In this document: piece after piece, positions 10,301-20,600 of the stretch
Layout: every line of letters starts with the position of its first letter
How positions within the stretch are numbered: position 1 is the first letter of the stretch
Source: Symbiodinium natans
Lineage: Eukaryota > Sar > Dinophyceae > Suessiales > Symbiodiniaceae
DNA: 64,000 bases
Direction of reading: 5' to 3'
Assembly: GCA_905221605.1 (NCBI GenBank)
Contig: CAJNDS010002212.1
Coordinates: 60,001 to 124,000 of the forward strand
Notes under the pieces: model-generated
Databases searched by the model: none
The model's input: only the letters and a program-made list of their open reading frames with translations
What the model was told of the DNA's origin: nothing
Translations under genes and position numbers: made by a program

Positions 10301-11469
10301 ACACACCGACACGCTACTACGTATGAAGGTCAACAGCTGGAGTCAGAGCTCCTGCTCAGCAGCTTCTGTGATGGCACAAGCACGGAGCCGTAGATCTTGA
10401 TGCCAGGAGCTGCATCCCTCAGAAACTCAAGCCCAGCACGCAGCGCAAGAAGGTCAGAGCCAATCTGTAGCCAAATTTCTTGCACCAGGCCCGAGGACAG
10501 CTTGTCCTTCATGCAACATGAACGAGCGCGGCCCCAAAACATGCTCAAAATACGGGTTTAGGGTTTAGGGTTTAGGGTTTAGGGTTTAGGGTTTAGGGTT
10601 TAGGGCATGAAGAGCAATTTCTGACAGCACAAGCCCAAGCAAGCTAGTCCTTCAGGCGCGCCTGCTCCACGGCCGGATCTTCGAAAGGGCTGAAGGCCAC
10701 ACCGAGCCGCGGGAGCTTCAACTGGTTCTCGCAGACATCCTAGACTCCCCCTTTTTGGAACCTTAATAAAAACTCACACAAGAAGGGTGATCTCGACCGG
10801 CTCCTCTACTCCCCTTTTTGAACCTTAATGTAATACATGTTTAATATCCTCTTGGGTTTTATATAAACAAAATTTAATAATAATTCCCAAGGCGGGTATA
10901 GCATCGGCCGCAAGCTCCCGCAGGCAATGCACAGCATCCTGCTTCGGCTTGGTGGCGCCCGACACGAGGAGAACGGCCTGAACGCCCATGTCCGCTGCCT
11001 CCAACAAGAAGTCCCTCAACGGCCGTACCCCTGCTGGCATGTTCTTGAGGCTGTAGTGCAAGCAGACGTCAACCTTTGGGATTCTTGCCACGAGCACGCG
11101 TGCGGACGCGAGGAGATCTTGAGTTTGTCCCCGGCTCTTGTTTGGGATGTTCACGCGTACTCCGCCCATGGCCTGATTCACCTCCTTCTTGAGAAATGGC
11201 ACGAGGTTGCGCTCCAATCGCCCACCCGTCTTGTGAAGTTCAAGGCGTAGGGACTCGAGCACAGAACTCCTCATGGCTCTCTTGGTAGTAAGAGCTCGTC
11301 TGCTCTTCCTGCCAGTGCTCGTAGCAGCTACCACCGCGGTGGCAAGGCTGCTAGCAAGAGCACAACACCCTGGCGACGGATTGCAAGCACGACCAGGGGC
11401 TTTCTTGGCAATGTCCAAACGCAAACAGGGCGAGGAGAGACCAGCGATTGCGGGCTGTCTCAGCAGCAT
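7399..11469 (-). CDS. MTHFR-like TIM-barrel domain fused to DNA photolyase/cryptochrome
   Basis: Exons in transcript order: 11469-10906; a small exon near 10780-10803; 10739-10650; 10506-10352; 10008-9922; 9811-9088; 8981-8401; 8304-8160; 8063-7983; 7779-7399 (stop TGA). One model sums to a multiple of three, about 943 residues. The start ATG at 11469 gives a Ser/Ala/Arg-rich leader that could be an organelle signal. Residues about 65-330 resemble the methylenetetrahydrofolate reductase/FAD-linked oxidoreductase barrel (VDVCLHYSLKNMPAG, VLLVSGATKPKQD, LGVAFSPFEDP, IWLQIGSDLLALRAGLEFL, IYGSVLVPSQKLLSRFRERP). Photolyase follows: antenna-domain start LMWFRVDLRLHDNPALIAA, then the FAD domain with SPYLRWGQLSP, WRELAYFHY, GSTGFPLVDAAMRELWQTGW, DADIAINSMMWQNAG and GAYVRRWVPEL. 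The tail is basic (RSRSPRRSGRRRP). Photolyase identity is firm; the barrel assignment is moderate. The photolyase part could repair DNA or act as a light sensor. Confidence 0.85.
7780..7982 (-). mobile_element. Photolyase intron: IE-A-like end plus telomere-like array (GC-AG)
   Basis: A 203-nt intron flanked by the 7-bp direct repeat AGGCACC. On the plus strand it starts with an IE-A-like CTATACTGAACTTGAACC and ends in CCCTAAA/CCCTAAAAA/CCCTATAAA words. Splicing joins HKPWEAPADVLRAAGVV. Confidence 0.75.
8064..8159 (-). repeat. Photolyase intron containing a TTTAGGG array (GT-AG)
   Basis: A 96-nt intron. It holds about four TTTAGGG units on the plus strand (8096-8126). Splicing joins SSKRAVQ to DPSGAYVRRW. 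Confidence 0.75.
8305..8400 (-). mobile_element. IE-A introner, copy 2 (photolyase intron, GT-AG)
   Basis: A 96-nt intron. Plus-strand ends are CTATACTCCCCTTAGAACC and CCAAGGGGGATATAG. The target duplication is ATACC (GGTAT in the transcript). The donor GT lies in the target copy and the acceptor TATAG in the element. Splicing joins HGAAWY to EDTLVDADIAIN. Confidence 0.9.
8982..9087 (-). other. Photolyase intron with 7-bp target duplication (GA-AG)
   Basis: A 106-nt intron bounded by the direct repeat GGACACC in the transcript. The ends are inverted-repeat-like (TTGGCTAAGTAGGTGTCC against GGTGTCCTTACTTCTCCAAG). The frame ADIADTLTQPLEELRLAEIK is restored only with a GA donor. Confidence 0.75.
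9812..9921 (-). mobile_element. IE-A introner, copy 3 (photolyase intron, GA-AG)
   Basis: A 110-nt intron. The ends AGATCCTATACTCCCCTT and AAGGGGGATATAGGATCT form an extended inverted repeat, and GATC is duplicated. Splicing with GA-AG gives RITKQILQLYSEFG across the link between barrel and photolyase. Confidence 0.9.
10009..10351 (-). other. Long photolyase intron containing an IE-B element (GA-AG)
   Basis: A 343-nt intron joining PSQKLLS to RFRERPWHG. It contains the IE-B copy at 10072-10206 and a pyrimidine-rich stretch on the plus strand near 10210-10270. Confidence 0.65.
10072..10206. mobile_element. IE-B element, copy 2
   Basis: The left end ACTTGGAGGCTCATGGTACT faces the right end GCACCCTGAACCTCCCATG. 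The middle word CCCCTTAAGTGCC is shared with the other copies. Confidence 0.85.
10507..10649 (-). repeat. Photolyase intron made largely of a TTTAGGG array, with 8-bp duplication (GA-AG)
   Basis: A 143-nt intron. The word TGAAGGAC (transcript sense) occurs at both exon edges. The array spans about 10555-10605 and has seven units. Splicing joins EQARLK to DKLSSGLVQEIW. Confidence 0.75.
10740..10792 (-). mobile_element. IE-A introner, shortened copy 4
   Basis: A copy of about 50 nt keeping TAGACTCCCCCTTTTTGGAACCTTAATAAA-like sequence (split here by its family words ACTCCCC and AACCTTAATAAA) but lacking the second half. The exact donor and the size of the tiny exon beside it are unresolved. Confidence 0.6.
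10804..10905 (-). mobile_element. IE-A introner, copy 5
   Basis: An intron of about 102 nt with CTCTACTCCCCTTTTTGAAC at the left, AACCTTAATGTAATAC, and TTCCCAAGGCGGGTATAGC at the right. It separates the barrel N-terminus (HCLRELAA) from the next small exon. Confidence 0.8.
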
Positions 11470-11940
11470 GGAGCCATGGGGTTGCTGTGCATATAGGAAC
11501 TCCGGCGCGGAGCAGGTAAGTTGCGGACATGAAGCCCCTTGGTGGTTGGCATGCTGGGGCTTCTAGAGTAGCGCACTTCACCGCATCTACAGCCCAGAGA
11601 GCTTCACCGCGACTATAAGGGGCAGGGACACACACACACACACAGTGGCAAAATAAAGATGTATACCTATATATATGGGTATATATATATATATATATAT
11701 GTATTTATTTATGTTTAGATTTACATTCATACTTATATTATACCACATTATATTCTCTGGACTTATTCCATACAGCAATCATGACGACAATGGTGGCTGT
11801 TGTGTCATGACCGGGCTGTGGCCTTGCGCTCATGTCGCCTCGCGGTTCCTGCAGCGCAGCCTGCGCAGGGCACTCAGTTTGCAACCCGCTCGCGGCTCAG
11901 GGGGTTTAGGGTTTAGGGTTTAGGGTTTAGGGCTTAGGGT

Positions 11941-12405
11941 TTAGGGTTTAGGGTTTAGGGATGGGATGGTGTAGAAGCTGCAAATCCGGCGATGGTGTCC
12001 GCATCCGCGCGCGCCTGCGTGCGGAGCGCTGCTTGAGGAAAGTCGCCTCGTCGCGGACTTGGCGCCTGCTTGCTGACTGGCCACATGGTCTCCATACAAC
12101 TTTAAGTTGGTCATGCGCTGTATGACATCCAGCAGCCGGTGGCCTGAACGGTGGGGGCTTCGTCGGACGGCACGAAATGCCGCGTTGGCGGATATGCTGC
12201 CTGGAAGAACATCCGAATCTATCTCTGGTGTCACAAACACCCTATAACCCCCCAAAAAGACCCTTTATAGGACTGATTATGGGGATTATAGGGCTAATAG
12301 CCCACGCTGGTAGGCCAATTCTACAAGTCCGCTCTCCCATTGTTGCACGCTTGCAGAAAACGGACCTTGTGCGGAGTAACCCATGGAGGCCGAGGAGACC
12401 TCACC
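11941..12405 (-). CDS. Small unidentified protein
   Basis: Not recognised. Two exons: about 12405-12315 begins with a possible ATG (MGYSAQGPFSASVQQWESG, then LVELAY) and 12235-11950 continues VFVTPEIDSDVLPGSISANA, then SGHRLLDVIQRMTNLKLYGD and a Ser/Ala-rich basic tail (SATRRLSSSSAPHAG). The intron between them is an IE-D element. About 130 residues, with no membrane segment. It ends near the TTTAGGG array at 11901-11960, and whether the stop beyond the array is real is uncertain. Confidence 0.45.
12238..12312. mobile_element. IE-D element, copy 1 (probable intron)
   Basis: A shortened copy: ACCCTATAACCCCCCAAAAA at the left and GGGCTAATAGCCCACGCTGG at the right. It lies between two coding blocks of the small unidentified gene. 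Confidence 0.65.
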
Positions 12406-12427
12406 AAGGTTTGCTGTAGGGCTTTAT

Positions 12428-12535
12428 AAACCCTAAACCCCAAATTCAAACCCTAAACCCTAAATCCTAAACCCTAAACCCTGAACCCTATAAACCCTAA
12501 ACCCTGAACCCTAAACCCTAAACCCTAAACCCAAA
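12428..12535. repeat. CCCTAAA array, degenerate
   Basis: About 14 units with CCCTATAAA, CCCTGAA and CCCCAAA variants. Confidence 0.9.
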
Positions 12536-12551
12536 GCCGAGAGACATGTAA

Positions 12552-12668
12552 TATCGGGCCTAAGTACCTAGAATAGGGTTTAGGGTTCACGGGGGCCTAA
12601 ATAATTAGAATAGGGTTTTGGGGGGTTATTATCGTATGTTGGGACCCTAAGGAAGAGTAATTCTTCCG
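12552..12668. mobile_element. IE-M element, copy 1
   Basis: It shares ATCGGGCC, AATTAGAATAGGGTTTTGGG, GGTTATT and ATTCTTCCGACCCC with copies at 21010 and 42966. A telomeric word is embedded. Confidence 0.5.
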
Positions 12669-12721
12669 ACCCCGATATTGCACATTGCCATGTGGAAGCC
12701 ACCCCCTGGCTTAGAGAATGT

Positions 12722-12819
12722 CAGGTTCTTAGTAGGGAATGAGGGAATGAGTACCCTATAGAGTCCTTTAGAGGGTATATATAGGACCCTCATTCCCTCA
12801 TTCCCTACTAAGAGCCAGG
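12722..12819. mobile_element. IE-C element, copy 1
   Basis: Inverted repeat ends AGGTTCTTAGTAGGGAATGA and TCATTCCCTACTAAGAGCC around CCCTATAGAGTCCTTTAGAG. Confidence 0.8.
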
Positions 12820-12829
12820 GGAATGAAGC

Positions 12830-14870
12830 AACAACCCTCCGGTTTTTGTGTTGCCACCCAACATTTTTCCGGTTTATTTAGGGGTTTCTGAAACTAAGTC
12901 CCTCTGGACCAAAGCCGCTCCGTCTTCTGTGCTGGGCCCGTGTCTACTGTAGTTGAACATGGACCATCTAAGACCCAAATCCGCCGAGGCCTCGGGCCGA
13001 AGGTGTATAGGTTGTCAGAACAGGCACCCCCCTCCAAATCCTCCCCCCAAGCCCAAAGCCACTTTTCGGCCCCCTTTTTTTGCTTCAAATGGGTACCCCC
13101 CCTAGGAGAGGAGGGTCCGCAAGCGGATGTCTCGCCAGGACCAGAGGCAGTTGCAGCCCATCCCAGCAGGGCGCCCCCCGTTTTCCCGCCCCACCCCCCT
13201 AACCCCCCCTACCCCCCTCCCCTGCCCCCCCTAACCCCCCCCAACCCCCCCCCCCCAACCCCCCCCCCAGCCCCCCCCTCTAGCCCCCCCTGTACCCCTG
13301 GTGTGAGCACGGCCACAAATCTGCAAGGTCTTGGACACGGAGGTGTATAGGTTGTCAGAACAGGCACCCCTCCAAATCCTCCCCTAAACCGGAATCCGCA
13401 ACGACCCCCCCCCCCCCCCCCCCCCCCACCCCCCCCCCCCTACCCCCCCCCCCCCTCCCCCCACCCCACCTCCCCACCCTGCCAAAGAGTCGCCTTCAAC
13501 CCTCAACCCTACGATCACTCCAAGCCGAACCCTAAACCCAAAAAAACCCTCAACCCCAAAGCGTGAACCTTGAGCCCTAAACTAACCCTCAACCCCAAAC
13601 CCCAAACCATAAACCATAAACCATAAACCCGGAACCCTCAACCCTCAACCCTCAACCCAACCCTTATTGCTTGGGGTCCAGCGACTTGGGCGCTGCGGAA
13701 TCACCATGCTCACGCGGATGCGCTGGGCCGGGCCGAGGCGGGTCGCGTAGCGTTAAAATTAAGTCAGTCACCCAAACTCTCCCCCTCAAAAATTCTGAAG
13801 AAACCTTTCTGCCCCAACAAAAAGCCATGGAAATCCAAAGAACCCCTATAAGGTTCACACTGACGCCTTTTCGGCAAGGCTTCATGTTGAGTCTCCATCG
13901 TCCGCAGCCGTGCCTGGAAAGGGCGAAAATGAGGGACCCTTAATATTGTCCCCGAAATAGGATTCGCTCATTCTAAGGACCCCATGAAGGTATCCCTATT
14001 TCAGAAACCCCCACATGGTATTTTGGGACACAGACGGAAGCTTCAAAGCTTCACCTCGCAGCGACCCACATGCCTTAGAGGCACCTTCGGTCATTCAACG
14101 TGGCCTTGAATCCTCGCGCCGGACCAAGGGCTGTGTGCAGCCTGCCTTTTCTTTCGCTCCCCCCCACTCAATACACGAATGGTTTCCTGAGATGCTCACC
14201 CTGCAAAGCTGCCAGAGAGACATGTATTCACACGCAGGGCATCTGCCATGGTTTCAATGCATGCCAGGGGTAGGGTTGACGTTTACTCAGCCGCCCCCTC
14301 CTCCCCCATCATAGTCTCGGCTAGAACACCCAAGGCTCGCCACCCCAGCATGCACCTGTATACTCCCCGCCCAGAGTCATCCCAACCAGACACCTTGGAG
14401 TCTCCTACCATCTGCCAAAGCTCCCTCACTTTTTTTGGTGTCTCTCTTCCTTTCCTTCGAGGGGGTTGGGAAAACCTCGCCCACGCACACTAAACCTCAA
14501 ACCCAAAACCCAAAACCATAAACCCTATATAAACCTGTGTCCATCTGGATATGGCTGTTTTAGGGAGCGGCTTGCCTGGCACCCCCCTCCCCCGGCACGA
14601 GTCTTCTCACAGCCGACACGAAAACCCCAACCGGTAGTAGCAGTCGTCGTTGTCGTATAGTCGTCGTCGTATAGTCGTAGTCGAAGTCGCACGCGCAGTC
14701 GTGAGATGAATAAGTCGCATGCATCCGCTGCATATGCTTAAAAGTCAGAAGCCCAAACACACCCATGCTGCAGACCCATACTTCTTAGCTCCTTGGCCCT
14801 AAACCAGACACCCAAACCCTAAACCCGAAACCCTAAACCCTAAACTCTAAATCCTAAACCCTAAACCCTA
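12830..14870. other. C-rich low-complexity stretch, no gene recognised
   Basis: It holds long C runs (13185-13300 and 13395-13470), degenerate telomere-like words at 13500-13660, and an IE-J element at 13937-14021. The ORFs here follow the C runs or lack coding character. The 19-base segment AGGTGTATAGGTTGTCAGA occurs twice (13000 and 13340), suggesting a local duplication around the C-rich block. Confidence 0.5.
13937..14021. mobile_element. IE-J element, copy 1
   Basis: Contains GTATCCCTATTTCAGAAACC and CCCCCACATGG at its right end, as in the other copies. Confidence 0.45.
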
Positions 14871-14874
14871 AACC

Positions 14875-16720
14875 TCAAGTCTTCTTTGCCTGGCCTTGGC
14901 AGAAGCTGCTTGGTCTTGGAGTCGCTGTACACGGTCTGACCTAGCCACGGGAGGATTTGGGTTTAGGGTTTAGGGTTTAGGGTTTAGGGTTTAGGGTTCA
15001 GGGTTCAGGGTTTCGGGTTTAGGCATTAGAGAGGCTGGAAATAAGGCTTCAGCTCATCACTCAGCTCGCGCACCCGCTCTACAAGGCGTTCCTGCACAAA
15101 TTCTCGCATCTGGGAAAGGGGGCGAATGCTACACTGGTCACATTGGTGATTCGCATGCGAGGTCACGCAAGACAGGTGGGAAAGGGGCTTCCATGTTTTG
15201 TCACTTCTTGTCACCTGCGTAGCAGCGTGCACGGGTACGGCAGACTACTGAAGCATGGATGACAAAGGATGCACAACCTCCCAGCTCATCGAGATTCTGA
15301 CAAATGCTCAATACTCTACACATCTCTACACCATGCGAAGCCCTAAGCCCTACTGTAGACATGACAAAACCTTGTGAACCATGCAAAAAACTGAGCGGAT
15401 TTCCTTTTTCCCACCGTGGTCTCCTCCAAATATTTGCACCGGCGCACGACTTCATCCAGAGCAGGCACAGCGACCTGCAGCTCAACCTCAGCAGATTCTG
15501 GGCTAGCGCCACGTGTGTAACGCAGTGAGAGAGCGAAAGAGAGAGAGAAGTGAGAGGGAGGGAGAGAGCGAGAGAGAGAGAGAGAGAAAGAAAAAAAACA
15601 AAAAAAACACGAAGGATAGGCAGAGATAGAAGCATTACAGGCCCACGGTTGGCAGAAGAAATGATGTTTTCGCGGATTTGTATTCCTAAACTGGAAGCAT
15701 GCAACAAAGTTCGTGCGGCGAAGTGGGAAATACTCTGGAATAAGAAGCTTCCAGAAGTCTGTCTCAATACAGACTCCCCCTCTTCCTCCCCCTCTTCTGC
15801 TCTATTAAGACCGAACTCGATTCCCCATGACCCCATGTTCATGGTCTGGGCATTCCTATACTTTCAACTCCTTTCCGTCTCGACACGAGTTTGGGTGTGA
15901 GGTGCACGCTGGTAAGGCTTGAAAGCTTAAACATGCACACATGTGCTCTGCTATGCACATACCGTAGCTTCTTACAAAATGCATAATAAACATTTAAGGT
16001 TTCTTTAACGTTCAGCAACCCTAAAAAAACTTCGCATCAAAAGCGGCGAGCCTCCAGGCGATTGCGCTCTTGGGTTGCCTGGTCTGCCTCGTGGCCGGTA
16101 CTGTAGCGTCTAAATTTCGCCGCCCCGTCTAGCCCTAAACCCTAAACCTTAAACCCTTAAACCCCTACACCTTAAACCCTAACCCCCCTAACCCTATGAT
16201 GACCCCAAAGGGTTGAAGGCCAGCATCGCTACAAAAAGCGCTCGGCGCACTGGTCTACACAGGGACGGGCCTCTCGTTGAAGCCTTGCTCGGTCAGCATC
16301 CAGCTCGCGCAGCTCGTTGCGCAAGCGCTCAACAGTCACCTGCCCTAAACCCTAAACCCTAAACCCTAAACCCTAAACCCTAAACCCTAAACCCTAAACC
16401 CTAAACCCTAAACCCTAACCCCTAACCCCTAAACCCTAAACCCTACACGATCCTAAACCCTACCCTCTTGCAACAGGCTTCTGAGGGCTGCGCCTGGCAG
16501 TGTCACACTGCTCTCCGAACATGCAAGACAGAGAACGACCCTCGACCCTAAAACAAAAACCCTAAAGTTTAGGACGTATATCATCCTAAACCCCAACATT
16601 TGGGGCTCCTTTGGGACCCGACTCAAGCAGCACGGTGTTTGACAAGCAGCGGCCTCGCCGGCACTCTGCTTTTGGAGGAACTCGTCCCGACTGCGACGAT
16701 GCCCGGCACAATGCCTTTGC
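14875..16720 (-). CDS. Coiled-coil protein
   Basis: Product not identified. Minus-strand exon blocks in transcript order: 16640-16725 (RRSRDEFLQKQSAGEAAACQ); 16225-16342 (VERLRNELRELDADRARLQR); 16055-16110 (ADQATQERNRLEARRF); 15405-15525 (SAEVELQVAVPALDEVVRRC then KYLEETTV); 15040-15125 (MREFVQERLVERVRELSDEL); 14880-14950 (RVQRLQDQAASAKARQRRLE). All are charged and Leu/Glu/Arg-rich with heptad-like spacing. Introns contain telomeric arrays. At 16342 the acceptor AG of one intron directly follows the last TTTAGGG unit (GGGCAG then GTGACTG). Start, stop and exon phases are not fixed. Confidence 0.5.
16345..16447. repeat. CCCTAAA array, about 14 units
   Basis: It ends one base-word before the acceptor of a coiled-coil exon on the minus strand. 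Confidence 0.95.
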
Positions 16721-17689
16721 ATCCCATGTATAAGCAAATGAGATCAAATAAACAAAGAAAATAAAAAAATCAACTATAAATATAAATATTTATATATATA
16801 TGAATATATATATATATATATACATACATACACATACAGAAAATACAGACTTTCTGACACGACATTATACAATCATACATATGCAAGTTGGAGACTTCCC
16901 ACTCTTTTGTTGCTTCTCCGATGAGGGCCGGGCTCAGTCAGATCTGCCGCCTTAAACGGTTCAGGATGAGAACAGCGCAGCTGCTTGAGATTGAGTGCCT
17001 ATGTTGAGAGGTGTGAGCTCCTTTTCGGCTGCATGTGCTGCATGTGCTGCTCTCAGCAGTCGCCTCCTGCGTGACGAGCGGGCACACAAGCCCAAGAGGG
17101 CGTGCATATGTGCTTGCGATGATTGGCATGGTTCGCGGAGAGTTTGTTTGTTGGCCGAGAGCGCGAGGACCGCGGAGTCTCAGCTTAAGGATTCTTCCAA
17201 CTTGTCATGGCAGAGGGTAGTTGCGAAGAGAGAGTGGCAAAGGCATGTCAGGCCTCAGGCAGGTGGTCCATCCCACATCTCGGCGTTCTGGTCTTGGTTC
17301 ACCCCGCAGTGCTTGGCGTGTCAGTGCTTGCACCTCACATTGCCTCGTGGCGAGCCCTGCGAGTGGGCAACTTCAGGGCGAGCTACCAAACCACCGAAGA
17401 GCATGGCACCAAGGCAGGTAAGCCTTTGCTGGGAAACCGCGGTATGCTCCAAGGAACGGTGCCCAATGGACACCTCGAACATAACCTTGGATAAGTGCGG
17501 CTCCGTCTGGAAATCTCGGCTTCGGAAGTTGCGCTTCAAGCCCAACATGCCTAAGGTTAGCGTACCGGTAGGTATATATATCTCTCTCTCTCTCTGCCGC
17601 TGCATCCCAAAGGTCCCACTGCGTGAGGCAGCCAAACAGTAGGTATATGTGGCTTCTTATTTGCGAGCGAGAGGCGTCACTTCTTCTCC

Positions 17690-20600
17690 AACTGACAGTG
17701 GCGCATGCTCTGAGAACTCCACGCTGGTCGTGCTTGCGGCTGAATTTAGAACCTTGGGGACTAAATGAACCCTAAAAGGGTTTATGGTTCATATACCTTA
17801 ATAGGAATTAGAGTAGTATAGACCCTAAACCCTAAACCCTCAACCCTAAACCCTAAACCCTAAGGTTCATTTCGTCTCCAAGGAACAGGAAGCTGTTGCC
17901 CGCTGCTGGTCCACACGGCATCCCCGTAAAACTCCGCGAAGCCAACTGGGAGGATGGCGGCATGAGTATCCTTCCTTACAGGGTTTAGGGTTTAGGGTTT
18001 AGGGTTTAGGGTTTAGGGCTATTATACCCTATAATCCCTTAAAAAGGCCTTTTATAGGGTTCATTGTGGGGGTTTTAAGGCCTAATAGCCCATCCTGGTA
18101 GAGGCTGAAGCGATGAAGAAAACTGACCCTCAGCAGTAAGAAACAGCCAGGAGTGAAATGCGTTGCTGTGCTGAAGAGGGTCAAAATACGTGTTCGGTTG
18201 TCGCAATCGGCACCCTGCGGGCAATAGCCCATGCGTGTGTTCTCAGGAAAGAAGCTTGTGCTCGACACCGTGGTCTTCCAGGTCATTGCCAAAGGTGCAA
18301 GGTTTCCAAGCACCGGATCACCGAACAGGCCTTGGCCAACCCGAACCCACCAATGCGGTGGTAAAGCAGCGGCGACGGGAGCAGCGTCCAATCTGGCCAG
18401 GCCGCCGCCGACTTGAATCGCGACCTGCCGCGCCCTGCCAGATCCATGCAGAAGTGCCTCAGCACGGGCCTCAAGCCGCGACATCTGCCTCAAGGCGTTG
18501 CCGGTGAGAACCAAGTCCCTGACGCAGCACAGCTTGGTGTACATGCTTCTCAGGGAGAACCTCGGGTGTTGCAAGACGAAATACACGGCGCCTAGGGCAA
18601 TCCCAGGTCTCAAGCCCGTTCGGCCAATTCCTGTATCTATCTCTAGGTGTATCTTCACAGGACGCCGGCAGCGGTGGCTTGCCAGGATCCAGCGGAAGGA
18701 TTGGACGGCGATGGCGACACCGGCGTTGACGAGGCTGCATAGGTTGATCTGGGGAGGTTGGTGCAAGAGCACAATTTCAGGTGCCTTGGTGCGACCTGTG
18801 GGAATGCCCATCTTCGATGCGAGCTGAAGGGCCACCGCCACGTTCTCCACAAACAAGGTGGCCACATGAAGAGAGGCAGCCAGCGTCAGGCCGGCAAGAA
18901 GACTGTCATGACCCAATGCATCCGACGGAAGAAGGGCGCTAATGCGCCGGCGTTGCTGCGGCAAAGACGACAGCTGCACTGTCAACTGCTGGACCTTTTG
19001 GAGGAGTTGCCGCGTGTCCACCTCCACCCAGCTGTTGGGCTTGTGCCGCTGCGCAGCTACACAACTCGACCGGAGCGCCGAGGCGAAGGAGTCCGTGATC
19101 TCGGGATCCGACACAAAACGTGCAGCAGGTCTGAGACTTCTCGGAAAAGCAACGGCGAGAAGGTCACTGACTGCATCCGCGGACGCCACCTCAAGCTGCA
19201 CCGTGCCCACCGCAGTGAAGGTTCTGTCCAGATCGTCGAGCGGCCCGAGTAGGTAGCCGTGCCAAGCCAAAAACTCATAAACGGCCAAGGGGTCATCAGC
19301 TGCAGGCCAATGATACGGATTGTGCAATCGAGTGAGAATGCCGAACACTCGCCCTTGGCTCAGCAACTGTGCCATGCTCCTAAGGATTTGTAGTTGCTCC
19401 CCTGGACCAACATCTAGCATCAAGATGGGGACCTCGCAATCTTCCTGCAAGTGCTGAAGCGGGGTCGCATCGAAGCCGACTCCTTGCTCCCATACAGGCG
19501 ACATGACCTTCTTCTGCCCTCCAGCAACCACCAGAACTCCCTTGGCCTTGAGGCCGTCGGCGCATGCGGCATCCAAAGCAGCAACGGCTTCCAGCACGCA
19601 TTCCCCGCCTCCGGGTGCCTGCGAGGTGGAGTGAGTGGAGAACTCCACGGCGTATAACGTCTCTGACCTCATGTGCTCCAGCCACGCTCGGCAGCCGCCG
19701 TACAAGTCGCGGAAGGAAGCCGCCCATCTTTCAGCCATGTCGCGCAAGGCTTGAGAATGTGGGCAGGAACCACCCGGAAGGTCGGAGTCGGAGGATCGTT
19801 GTGTGAACGGGCAGGTGCTTCGACACAGGACCTGGAACAGCTCGTGTGCTCCGGGTGCCAGGAACGCGTGTAGCACCAGCCCATATCCTAGTTCATGGTT
19901 GGGATTTGGGATAGTACTAAAAATCTAAATTTCTATTCCTTATTGGGTTTAAGTACCCTTAAAAATGCAAAAATGTTACCCCAACTATGACAAAGTCTCC
20001 GTCATCGTGGCCCAGGGTCTGGAGTCGCCGAAGCCAGGCTACATACGCAGCCTGGCCTTTCCTCGGATAGTTCCGGAGCCCAGAATAAAACAGGCGAATC
20101 AAACAGAACCCCCCTTGTTCCTGTCACGGGCTATTCATACGGGAACCTAAGCCTCACCGGCCTCACCTTCGACCCCCCCCAACCCCCCCTCAAAAAATAG
20201 GATTAATAAAAAATATATAGTAGCCCGTATACCACTTTTGGGAGCCTTGCTTCCGCAGGAATGAAGGTGCTTCAGCCCCTGCTCCCGCGAGGGGCCGGGG
20301 AGCCCCGCGGCTCAGGCTCAGCGCCTCTGCGCTGGCGACGTAGGCGGCCGCCCGCAGGGCGCCGCAGCAGGGGTCATCGGGTGGGGCCCGCAACAGGAAT
20401 ACGGCCGAAGCCTCAGCTGTTCCCTGCGCAGCTCCCAACCCTTCTAGCCTCTTAAGTGCCCTCTTAGATAGGCATGCTTTAGGTTGTTGTTAAAGAAAGA
20501 ACATGTGCAAAGGGCGGTCGCGGAACTGCCACGGAGACCAAGCTGCATTCCTGTAGAGCCGACCGCAAAGTATCCAGAAACGGGGCGTCCCCACAAAACG

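Noticed and set aside
12940-13350. 136-codon plus-strand ORF ending in Pro-rich sequence
   Set aside because: The Pro run is C homopolymer and the rest has no exon character.
16995-17642. 215-codon plus-strand ORF
   Set aside because: Open by chance in a GC-rich stretch; minus-strand frames in the same place look at least as coding-like, and the gene order favours minus.
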